Positions 35,950 through 46,459 of a stretch of 64,000 nucleotides of DNA are shown here, in pieces; the stretch's first letter is position 1; the number at the start of each line of letters is the position of its first letter. Origin of the DNA: Dipylidium caninum (Eukaryota; Platyhelminthes; Cestoda; Cyclophyllidea; Dipylidiidae); NCBI GenBank assembly GCA_017562135.1, contig QEYB01000368.1:868001-932000 (forward strand), given 5' to 3'. The position numbers were made by a program, and so were the translations under genes. Under the pieces are notes generated by a model. It had not been told where the DNA came from, did no database searches, and saw only the letters and a list, made by a program, of their open reading frames with translations.

Positions 35950-38900
35950 TTAGGTCACAATGCTTTGAACCATGTCACCACACATACTGATCAGACATTG
36001 AGCCTGATTGCGCGAGGTGGGCCTTGTTATCAAGAGATTAGTGATTTGGTAGGAAAGTAGGGCGTTCCCTCCAAAGGCTACAGTGTGTGCTGCTGCCACT
36101 GATTGGGCTTCCATAACGGCTGCATGAATGAAGCACCTAAGGCCTCCCATCTAAAATGAGAACGGCCAAAATTCAATCAGGTGGCCGTCCATAGATGGTT
36201 ACATATCTGCAGTAAGTCTCGATCCAATTCGGCCTCACCTCTCTCAGGTCATTTGTTTCTCGAACAAAGAAGAAATTGTAGTTGCCCAAGTAGTGTGTAA
36301 CTTCGCGATTGAGAAGATTTGGTGAGGGCGAAATTATGCATTTCTCTTCTTCTTGCATGTTAGAGTCATTGTTCATATTGGAGCGATCGCTCTGTGCATC
36401 AAAAAATTTGGCAGAATTTGGGGCTTCCTACAAGTGATTGTCGGTAATCAGAAAAGGACATAAAATCTGCAAATCAACAATCACGTACTGGACGTCTAAC
36501 GGATGCGCCTCCAAAAAAAGGCTTCCACCACTTTGCCTTTTTGTTGGAAAGTTTCGCAGCAGACCGTTCAGGGAAGTTGCATGTAAGAGCGTCGGCCTGT
36601 TCAAACGCCTTAAGCTCTATGACATTAGACGATCGAAGACCTTTAGGCCTGTTGAATAGGCTTCTGCGAGTATTGCCGAGCGATACCTTTTGGCTATCAG
36701 ACTTGGTGAATCCAGTCGAAGGAGCACTTTTTGGAATAGAAGACTCTGCGGTGGAGAGAGAAAGCGCGACTCCACTGCAGAAAACTTGTACAATGTCATC
36801 GTCAGTAATCGTCAGGCGGTACATGAGAGAGACGATAGCACAAGGCATGAGAGAACGGAAGTGGAACCATGTAAGCTGGTTACAGTCACGTAGACACTTG
36901 GCCATGCAATTGTTAGCCCGAGAAACAAAGATTGTAGAGTCAAGTGAAGTTGAGGAATGAAGAATGGGAAGAGATATATCGCCAGTCGTGCCACCGCTCG
37001 CTGCGTAGCGGAAAGACATCGAACCCATTACATCGTCTGGTTTCAAACTTTGGATGGTGTGGATCTTTACAAAGGTATGAAAACGCCGCCAAGAGAAGTT
37101 ACTGGAAGCGGAATCCTTTCGTTCACGTCTGATGTTAACGAGCCAAACGAAGCTTTCGGCATTCGGGGGATAGTCCGTTGTCATGACCAGCATGCCTAAG
37201 TGGAAATATCGTTAGAAAAAAAACATGGAACCGAAAATATCATCCAGCGTCGGATAGTGGTGATTAGAATAACTGGCATGTAAATCTGCAATAAACAAAA
37301 GTACAGATACCAACTAACTGAGTGGTGGCAGCGGATCACTTAAAAGCGAATTTAACTCTTCAGGCTCGGGTTCTCTTGCGTCTATAAAGTAAATGGTCGT
37401 GTGCTCCTCATGGTCATTCGTGTTAGTTTTGGAATCTTTTAACGCAAAGTTTAAGGTCCCTTCGACCGTCGACGGCGTCACTTTAGTATCTTTGCTCCCC
37501 ATTTCGACGGAATTGGAAGAGCTTTGATCTCCTCCCTCGGGTGACTCGCAGGCTTCCTGTGTAAAAAAAAATAAAATCATAACTCGGAAAACAGATATGA
37601 TTAGACTTGTAGGAGCAGATTTAAGTCGAGCAAATACTCCAAAATCCTGAACTAAAGGAATGTTTTAAACAGGGATGGATGTGTTTAGAGGTTTTATCGC
37701 AACTTAGCAACTACGCGTGCGTTGTCTCCTACACCGGGAAGTCAAAGATTTGACGAGGTCCAAACCGATGATAACATTACCTTGGGAATTCCAAACATTT
37801 CGCGACACTTCTGGTTGAAAGCCCTCAAGTTATATATCACCGTGGTATCTTTGGCGTGGAGATCCTACAGAAATTGATTCTCAACTGTCAAAGGTGACTT
37901 ACCCCACTCAATGAACAAACCTTGGGGAGGCGGGCATCTGGAAGTGCCGGAATGTAGACAGCCGTACCAGTCTAATGAAGTATAATATAAACCACCCATC
38001 AGTACTAATAGATAGTTTGCGCAGGCACATGAGTGCGACATACCGCCAGAACAGCTATTAAGGCTTCACCAACGGCAAGCTGAATAGCGAGTCCAAAAAC
38101 TGCGTTCATCCCTCTCAACTAAACGCTCGAGGTTGTTGAAATGCGTACTTACCCTGAGTTTTTGCAGAAGTCTGTAATGTAAATCGTATTCAATATACGG
38201 TAGTATCTAATTGAGGTAGGTTACGGATCAAATGAGACATACCTCACTAATCTCTCTGGCGGCGGATTCACCCTTCCCCTCTTTCTTGGAACGACTCAAA
38301 CTATTTCAAGAAAATCTAGTGAGTAGAAAGGCACCTATCGCGAATGACCTAATCTGCATGGTGTCAAGGTATCTGAGTAATTTTGCAACTTGTCTGCGAT
38401 TAGAGCGTGATTAATTTTACTAGGAGAATAAAATGTTGGTTTAAAAGGTTTCATTAACTCACAAGAGGGCCAAATGAAATACCGAATTATTTGCCAAAAT
38501 TATCATTTTGATGTACACTGAATAAACTTAACGAATACTGGACGAAAACTAATAAAATGACGTTATAAAAGAATACAATTGACACACATCTGTGTAAAGA
38601 TTAACTAGGAGCCTAATTTTGCAGTAGTTGCACAATTTTTATTTCGATTACTGAGTGGGGAGGTGACGAAGAACAGGGTCTGAGAAACGTACCCGACCTG
38701 TATGAATGACGGCCTGCCTACGGTAGGCATTCCAGGAGGAAAATTTGTAGTGGAGAGAATGATTTCAGGGACGTAATCGGCCCGGCACAACCGACATTGC
38801 CCTGATTTATTTGGCGGTAACGCCCGGCCTAGCGACGGTATGTGAAAAACACTGCAGTCAGAACTAAAATTGGCATTAAAATGGATTATGTGCTCAGTCA

Positions 38901-41900
38901 TCAGCCGGACAGACATCTAGGAGAGAGTAAAACAAGTTCTCCGACGCTCATTGCATTTTTCACATTACCTACAGATAAATCCTACAGATAAATCCTGCTT
39001 AGTAGCAATTAGATTCAGATAGTAGATTAAGGTAGCAGTTAATACCACGTGAAAGGAATGTCATTTAAAAATGGATGAGACCAGGTGACCGCAATGCTCT
39101 TGATGTTAAGCAGAAGGCTAAAATACTTAACCTCTCCTAGTTTTTTTTTAAAGTAAAGAAAGCTAAGAAGCATAAATTACTTCGGGTCCGTGTGAAAAGG
39201 GTCCTCTTTTCCTCCTTTGGGACTCAGAGAGGCAGAAAGACTGCAAGATGGATCAACTTCATACGTGTACTTTGTCTGAATAAAACCCGCGACCCCACCA
39301 AATGAGTCTGGAATTCATTAAAAAAGGCTTTTTTTCGACACAGAGAAAAATTGTTTCTGTATAAACACTATCAAGATTTTGGCATTTTAGGAATATTCCA
39401 AATGTTTGTGTGACATTAGACAAATAGCGGAGAAAAGGGAGCGAAGTTCACCTAATAAAAAACAAATTGCACGCCGACGTATGTTCATCTGTTCTTTGAG
39501 AAAGGAGTATTTCCAACACTGACCCTAACAATTCTCAGTTCCTAAAAACTGTCGTACGCGTCTTTTTCCTTATAGAGTAAATTGCACTGTTAGACTTCAA
39601 AAATTCCCAATTCTGGCTATCATCAATATCAGCTACGTCTCTAATCCTATTACGAAAAATATTTGAGTTTAAATTATTAACTTCTAAGTAGTTCGTCCAT
39701 TAGAAAGAATGAACAATACTGTCTCCGTGAGGACGGATAGGGGGAACCAGATAGTCATTATGAACTACAAGGTATGGTGCGAACAAGATGAAAAAAATTG
39801 CAAATGAAATAAAATGCGTTGCGATGTAGACCACATATGCCCAATAAGTTTTATAACTGGAGTATATTTAAGAATATATGCAAAGATCGCTAAAGACTAT
39901 CTGATATTGTTGCCTAAATCGATTTCATGGCGCGATGTAATTGTGGGAAAACAGAACTGCAAACAAGGGCCATATTAATCAATCAGTCAAAATGAGTTAA
40001 GAAACGCAGTAAGGAAAGTGATAATCAGATTAAGTATACAGTTATTAAATTTAATACAGAGGAAATGTGATACGAATTTGAATAAATCAGGCAAGACAAG
40101 TCTTGCCTTGTCTAGGAAAGGATGACTTCGAAGGTCGGCGCGATCGAAATTCAGAAGGTTCGACAGAGTGGATCCAGAGCTGGTTGAGAATTACTGCAGT
40201 AGCGGAGACCGAGAGCACACAAACATCCTCGTAGATGGTACACTCCTCCCGATAACCTATAAGCGCGTCACATCCAACGTTGTACATGCGTGTCAACGCT
40301 TCCATTCGGAGTTCAAACCACCAGGCCGCACGTGAGTTCGGGGTTTCTGAATATTATCAAAACATTTATAAGTCAAATTTCCGCCTACGTATCCGTAATG
40401 GCCATTTGAGGCTGGTAGAAGAGTTCGGAATGTGCAAATGTTTCACACAGATTTAACTTTACTTATTTGGAGAATTTGCTGTAGCTTTTTTAGGAAATAA
40501 AGTTAACTAATAACGTTTTGCCGCAGACGCCCCCGTGTGGTTAATAAAGCTTAAAGGCCAATCAAAGATGCATCGAATTGCGGACCATCAAATAGCAACG
40601 GTTTTAAAAAAAGGTGCACTGATACGGTTTGACACATTGTTTTGGAAAGAAGATTGTACACTGTAACAAGACCGTAAGCTCATATAAATAGCAAATAATT
40701 GGAAACAGGGTCAATAAGCATGAGGATTACTGTCTTATAAGTTGTTTGCCAAAAAAATATCGCAAAGAAGTCAAGTTTAAGACGGCTAGAGGATGGGGGC
40801 ATGAGAGGCAAGCTAACCTGCCACGTTTTTATCCAGAAGTTTGACAGACTTCACTGCAATGACGCTTCCAAAGTGGCGAACAAGTTCCCGCGGAGGATGG
40901 GAGATTGTGAGAAACGGGAATTCCTATAAATGAATAAATGAATTAATCATTACATGTTCGTTTAAAATGTTAAAAAGATCCATATGAAGTATTAATAGAA
41001 TAGAAAATTGGCGACTTAAAATGACAGGTCTTTTAAACGGCTGTTCAATTGCCTTATGTAAATGTATTACGTCTGAGGTAGATTACAAACTTTGTCAAGA
41101 GGAGTAGCTACATTATACTAAGAGAATAGTTTAAACAAGATATAGGCGAAGGAAACAACAATTGGTAAAAAAACCCAATTAGTCATTCGTCCAGCCAGAA
41201 AACAGACACGTTTCCAAAATATCAACAAAAAATGAGAAAAATCATAACCGAGTCTCCTACACGTAAACAACTTACTTTGGATGCGAGCGGTGTTATTAAC
41301 TGTAACAATAACATAACAGGTAACTTGGAAAACAAAAAGTATGGAATATAAATAAATCGTGAATTCTGTATTAAATATGCAGCGCGTAAACAGAATACTC
41401 TTAGTAAAACTTCATTTATGAACGAGAAGGGAAAAGACAAGCTATCAAAATATGTAAAATTCAAGTGCCATACAGCGTCACTGAGAGGTTTCGGTGATGT
41501 CAGGGCATAATTTCCGGTCGAGATGTCAGCTAAAATTAAGATTGGGATAATAGTCATGAGGTCCAACATATACCATATGATAGACTAAAATATTTGAGTA
41601 AAATGACTCGAAAAAATTGATTAATGTTTAAAAAAGTCTAGCACTAGCAACCAGCAACATTAGTGTTTTCCAAAACGATAACCGTGCAAATTAACCCTAA
41701 TGAGAAGAGAATTTTTATAAACTGCATAGTATGCCGTTGCCTCAGCACACTTGCTTCAGTTAAAATATCTCATTTGAATCAAAAAGCAAGGCATCAGTGT
41801 GAGTAAAAACTGTTAACTTGTTAAGTGCTCATACGAAATAAACACAGGACAACCGTGAATTTTATCACATATTTTAGTCGGATTTTGTAAGTTAGACAAT

Positions 41901-44079
41901 TGCCGTCTACTACATACTACATGAGATATATCAAACCTGATGTGCTTGAAGGAAGTGACAGTCTTCCACCTCGAAGTCACTGCCTACAATCTGGTTGTTT
42001 ACTAAAAAATTGTGTAAGAAACAACAGATAAATAGACAAGCAACATACTAAAGGATGTGCCACCGGTTCTGTCGTCACTCCCACCAATGGCTGACGTCTC
42101 GGACTCCGTGTCACGATTAGTCTTTTCCGGGATCCTTTAAAATCATACACAATTATATGAAACAGACGAAGGAAGATGAATCAACGGGTGAAGGTATTGC
42201 GTGGTACCTACAATTTGCTACGTCTATAAAAAAATATCTACGTTGGTCTATAATTTAAAAAAAAGAGATAGGTATCGCTGGAAGCAATAATAGGACGATT
42301 ACTTCTTCAGGAGTAACAAACAAAGCGGACCACTGGGATAGAACCGCTGAAGCCGAGCGGCAGTCCCAATAGCTCGTGCCACGATCCCTGTGTCACCTTC
42401 CAGGTCAAAGCACAGACAGTATCTGGAATTACAATAAAAACAAGCGTTTATTAATTGTTTGCCAAAAAACGGTTGGAAGTTTCACAGAAGACTAAGTAAG
42501 CCGGAATAAAAAACGAAACCTAAAGGGAAAACTTCAACAACAGGACCACAATTTATGCCTGGTAAACTTCTATTAGAAACAAAAACCCATACTAAATTGC
42601 CATTATCTTAAAAAAGGCCAGTCAGAAGAGTTCATATACCACTGCATTAGGATATGGAATCAAGTTTCGTAAGTTAATGATCAATAATCAGTCTCATTCT
42701 TTTCAATTCACAGCATTAGCATCTACCAAAAGTAGGTCTGAGGCCATAGTTTGCGATCAAGTTTTGATGACAATAACAAATTAAACCTACCCTATCACTG
42801 CGTTCCCGCCCAAATTAAGGACCTTTCGGCTTAACTTAATTTTTAATTCACCTAAAATTGAGAGAAAGTCGAGATGATTTTAACAATTATCTCATAAAAA
42901 TGTCATCCTAAACGCTGCAGAGCGCGCACCAATTCGGTTATTATCGTGAGGAAATTACTTAGTGAAAGGAAAAGAGACGAATAATGGACCACAGTCAAAA
43001 CACACCAATGACGTCTTCGAGACGGTTGCGGCGATGTAGAAGTACAGCTGAACTCTAAAAAAACATACCAGCCAGCTGTGAAAAGAGACATTGGCGAGCT
43101 TCGTTAGAGGCTCTAGAAGTTCGAATCTTTTCAATCCACTGATGCTCTGGATCATCGTTCATAACCAGTTCTCTGACAAAACCGATTAGGCTAATCACCC
43201 TGTATCCAGTTGGGATTGATGAACCTAGCAAGTAAATGGTCATCAGTCAACGTCAATAAGTGTATTTATATCTAAAATGCGGAAAGGGATAAGGTACGAT
43301 GAATGCCTAAGTAATGATTAGGAGCAATTACGACAAAATATGTGTATAGCTCATCAAATAGTCGATAAGAGGTCTAATAAAGTTGAAGCATATTTTTATC
43401 CGAAACGATAAGTTGTCATAATCAGACAAATATTCGTAGAATACTGGAATGAAGTAACAATATTTAAGCTTAAGCGTTGTAGACTGGTTATGGTTACGGA
43501 GAGCTAACACGCAAACAAAAAACCTACCAAAAAAGAATCGAACTCCAAGTGGGGAGAACCTCTGACCGCAGGCATCAGAAAAGAGATCAACACGAACTGC
43601 GAGATGGATTTCGCCACGAATACCTAAAGAAACCAAAGTTGAGTGGAACGTAATCAAAATACCGTGCATTGTATCATATAAGGGAAACCAGCCAGCAAGA
43701 GTGCGCTTTTTTTCCGTTTGAAGCAGTGGAGTTAGGTCGAAGTAAACCCTACCGATAGCATCATGGGAACTGTAAGTGTCATGGTCAAGGACTCGAACCT
43801 GGAGCGTTTCCTCCAAGAGAGCTTCTTCACTAAGCTGTAGACGTACATCATTTTAACGTAAAAAAGTGACTACCTCGAAACAAAACCATTCCGAATTCCA
43901 CTCTGGATTGAGAGTTCGTCGAATAACTTCGGTCTTGAACATGGTGTTTCCCAGACGAACCTTAGGTTAACAATAAAACGAGAACCAACCTCAACAAAAG
44001 CGTCGGTTAGATAGGATGTGCGATCCATTACTGGAAGATTTCGAGCTGCAAATATCTTAACCTTTACAGTGGCAGGCAT
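35950..44079 (-). CDS. C2CD5: C2 domain-containing protein 5 (C2CD5/CDP138), 21 exons
   Basis: In mammals this Ca2+/phospholipid-binding protein is an AKT2 substrate acting in insulin-stimulated GLUT4 vesicle fusion. Exons, in order: 44079-43990, 43960-43874, 43834-43663, 43623-43528, 43224-43069, 42851-42791, 42422-42345, 42134-42049, 41983-41937, 40923-40818, 40346-40165, 38916-38693, 38300-38243, 38206-38153, 38118-38044, 37971-37921, 37864-37781, 37556-37319, 37195-36489, 36427-36239 and 36150-35950. All phases agree and give 1013 residues (human about 1000). The N-terminal C2 domain keeps all five Ca2+-binding Asp at the human positions: D19, D26, D76, D78 and D84. Other landmarks are MNDDPEHQWIEKIRT, LGGNAVIG, FDLEGDTG, EFPFL, VGCDALIGY, KLRLRGMNAVFG, FRSLMPCAIVSL and NYNFFFVRETNDLRE. 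The protein ends in the conserved NQAQCLI region. Small introns measure 29, 39, 39, 36 and 34 nt. The ends of exons 7 and 11 are the least certain. An AG lies three bases before the ATG. Confidence 0.93.
38119..38152 (-). other. 34-nt micro-intron in C2CD5 (intron 14)
   Basis: GTAAGT...TTTAG between the codons for KLR and LRGMN, exactly where the human protein reads KLKLKGMN. The length is not a multiple of three, so splicing is required. Confidence 0.85.
38968..38993. repeat. 13-base tandem duplication in a C2CD5 intron
   Basis: Two perfect direct copies of CCTACAGATAAAT inside C2CD5 intron 11, followed by a partial third (CCT). It looks like a small local duplication. Confidence 0.85.
40090..40107. 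repeat. 18-base palindrome
   Basis: GGCAAGAC, then AA, then GTCTTGCC: perfect 8-base arms with a 2-base centre. It lies in C2CD5 intron 11, about 58 bases past the end I assign to exon 11. It could form a small hairpin or a dimeric binding site. No function is evident. Confidence 0.7.
43624..43662 (-). other. 39-nt frame-preserving micro-intron in C2CD5 (intron 3)
   Basis: GTATTT...CTTTAG splits the Gly codon in DTMHG|IRGEI, where the human protein reads DTIHGIRGEI without a gap. It is 13 codons long and has no in-frame stop, so a retained copy would insert 13 residues at the edge of the C2 domain. Confidence 0.8.
43961..43989 (-). other. 29-nt micro-intron in the C2 domain of C2CD5 (intron 1)
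   Basis: Starts GTTGGT and ends CCTAAG, between codons for DAFVE and VRLGNTMFKT. The human protein continues DAFVEVKFGNTTFKT without interruption, so both borders are fixed. Unspliced RNA loses the frame. Confidence 0.85.
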
Positions 44080-44728
44080 TTCCTAGGCACACATAATTAA
44101 CAATACTTATGCATTGGTAACGCGGTATGAGGCACGAAGCAATTTGTAGTGATTAGAAGAAAGCACATTCTCAAGTAAGGCGATGCTTAGAGTCCACCAA
44201 AGCAACTCAGCCATTAGGAAAGCAGAAAGGACACATACCCGTCACAAACGCACAATAACAAGATGTAATAGAAGGCATCAATTGAAAATATGAATTAAAG
44301 TTTTTAGATAGGAGAATAAAGTGCCTTACGATAGAAAACACGGTGTAGTAATAAAACAGTAAGCGGTAGCGCATAATATGGAGGGCACGAGTAGATAATA
44401 TTCGAACCTATAACCATTGACACAGAGAATACGTCAGTGGCAAGCGTACAGATGAAGGGTGGATCAGATGCCGAAATATCATAACAAACAAATACACCCT
44501 AAAGATGCTGATAAATAAATTCTCAATTATTGTTTTAAAAAATGTGTTTTATTTACACAAAAATTACGAATAGTGTTCTATTTGTTTTGCTTTGCCGATG
44601 ATATTAGCGCGTAACCCAGTTATTAATAGTTATTTTGAGTTATCGCTTATTTGCTTTCCTTCATAGGACCTAGATAAGTTTGTGAGACCATATATTCCTT
44701 ACTGCATGCCTTTCCAGCTTCCTTAACG
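44080..44728. promoter_or_regulatory. Divergent intergenic region between C2CD5 and an orphan gene
   Basis: About 650 bases separate the C2CD5 ATG (leftward) from the first ATG of the rightward 576-codon frame. Both promoters or 5' leaders must lie here or be reached by splicing. I see AG acceptors close to both starts (CCTAG three bases before the C2CD5 ATG; TTCATAG at 44659-44665). I see no clear TATA box. A shared bidirectional promoter is an inference. Confidence 0.4.
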
Positions 44729-46459
44729 ATGATGTTAAATAGCCCCGCTCTTAATCACGCTAAGGTTTTGTTACATCTTAAATGGTTTATCAATCGCTTA
44801 GCCAAATCTTTCGAGCACAAGCTCAAGAGTTTCGCCTCATTAGACTTGGAACAATATCCACAGCGACAAATCTCCCATTCCCAACGAGAGTCCCAAACCA
44901 CCATTTCGTCGTTACATTCATCAGATAAACCTCCTCTACTGACTAGCCTGCGTGGCGTGAATCTAAAGAATAGAAGTCTGAGCACCGATGGCGACCGACT
45001 TTCCCTGAACAGTAGGACCCCAGAGTCTGAGTGTGGTGCATATCGACGTAGTAAATTGTTCTCGAAGTCTGCTAATCAAACACATTCTCCGAAAGTGCGC
45101 TCTCTAACAAATTCGCCTTTTATGATGCGGCTCTCCTTGACGCGCATTTGGTCAAGTAGAAGAATACCCTTTTCTGAATATTCAGACTCAAACTCAGACC
45201 AAGATAAGTGTTATCAGTCTGAACTTCCTCATTTGCACTTCCCTGGGCATAAAGGTGAGAATTCTTCCCAATTTGACACATGTTCTCCGTCATTCCCTCC
45301 ATTTCATGATGCAGAACAACTTCGTCTCCTACTGCTCTTCAGAAGTACTACTGAAACGGAGCGCAAAATTAACGTTTCGAAATTTGCGCAACATGTGTGT
45401 GTTGTCTATGAATATCAAATAGGGTTTCTTCAAGGGTTAAAAGCAGTCCATATTGCTGCAGACTACGTTGCTGAAGTTCTCATAAAGTCTGTCAGAATTG
45501 GACGCATATCTTCCCTTTCTCCGAATGAGCTAACATTGCAGTTACTCTATGACCCAAGATGCAAACCATCCTGTCAAAATAAGTGCATTAAAACGTCGCC
45601 AATGACTGGGACTGGTGAGCAACTTTCATGGAGACTTGGCGAGATATGGACACGTCCAGGGTTACGACACAACGAAGTAGGCGGCGAAAATTGCCACAAC
45701 TTGAATATTGTGACCCACTTCCTAGCACCTTGTTCCTCTGAACTTGAAATCAAACGCCCTGATATCTACGGCTATCGAAACTTAATTGTTCTTCCAAATG
45801 TTGAATCTTCTACATTTATTTCTGATGGCATATACGACCAAAATAACTTGTATGATGCCACTGTTTACGCAAATGATAACAATGAAATAGGTGGCAACTC
45901 TGGTTATTATGATATTTTTCCACCTGATGAAGAAACAATTACCATGAGTAATATAAGAACGGGTTCTCGAATTCGTTCGCCCCTATCAAAAGTTCAAAAG
46001 ATGGATGCAACATCGAGTCCTCCACTTAGGCGAGATGATGTCATGAAGCGACAACAAAGCGTAAAATCAAAGTCGCCTCTGCTGAGCACATCTGTTAATC
46101 TCAGACAACACCTCCATAGAGCCTATCGACCTGTTTTCTTTGTAATTTATGAGCGGCCGAGTGTAATTGATCATTTGACAGAGTGTGAGTCATTTTCAGC
46201 TTTTTGCAAACGCCAGAATATTTGTCCGGTGATGTTTCTAAATCAAGAGACTGATTTATTTGATGGACGCGTTTGCATTAGTTTATTCCAACATTTCGAC
46301 ATTTTTTGCCTCACCACAAATGGCTATGTGTCGGCGACTTTTCCTGATGGGCCTTGCGACCGCTCGGCTATTCATAAACCAAATCGAGAAGAAAGTCGTC
46401 TGCGTCGGTCTACAGATGTGTGCCTTGGTGGGATCGATAACCCCGGATTTCTGTCTTAA
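44729..46459 (+). CDS. Orphan protein, 576 residues, family not recognised
   Basis: A single uninterrupted frame of 576 codons in AT-rich DNA, far too long to be chance, so I believe it is expressed. I recognise no domain. The N-terminal 40 residues are amphipathic (LLHLKWFINRLAKSFEHKL). Residues 45-200 are Ser/Arg-rich and low in order. A more compact block follows near 200-290 (SKFAQHVCVVYEYQ, AADYVAEVLIKSV). A polar acidic stretch lies around 390-430. Another compact block falls near 480-545 (AYRPVFFVIYERPSVIDHL, DGRVCISLFQHFDIFCL). There is no signal peptide and no obvious membrane segment. It starts 650 bases from the C2CD5 start in divergent orientation. Two adjacent ATGs open it, and the frame stays open only 17 codons upstream. 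It may be one large exon of a longer gene. A fast-evolving, flatworm-restricted protein is the likeliest reading. Confidence 0.6.
   Translation: MMLNSPALNHAKVLLHLKWFINRLAKSFEHKLKSFASLDLEQYPQRQISHSQRESQTTISSLHSSDKPPLLTSLRGVNLKNRSLSTDGDRLSLNSRTPESECGAYRRSKLFSKSANQTHSPKVRSLTNSPFMMRLSLTRIWSSRRIPFSEYSDSNSDQDKCYQSELPHLHFPGHKGENSSQFDTCSPSFPPFHDAEQLRLLLLFRSTTETERKINVSKFAQHVCVVYEYQIGFLQGLKAVHIAADYVAEVLIKSVRIGRISSLSPNELTLQLLYDPRCKPSCQNKCIKTSPMTGTGEQLSWRLGEIWTRPGLRHNEVGGENCHNLNIVTHFLAPCSSELEIKRPDIYGYRNLIVLPNVESSTFISDGIYDQNNLYDATVYANDNNEIGGNSGYYDIFPPDEETITMSNIRTGSRIRSPLSKVQKMDATSSPPLRRDDVMKRQQSVKSKSPLLSTSVNLRQHLHRAYRPVFFVIYERPSVIDHLTECESFSAFCKRQNICPVMFLNQETDLFDGRVCISLFQHFDIFCLTTNGYVSATFPDGPCDRSAIHKPNREESRLRRSTDVCLGGIDNPGFLS

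Noticed and set aside
43780..43810. tRNA T-loop-like string (GGTTCGAGTCC on the minus strand)
   Set aside because: It is coding sequence of C2CD5 exon 3 (residues of the QVRVLDHD segment). No acceptor stem or anticodon arm is present.
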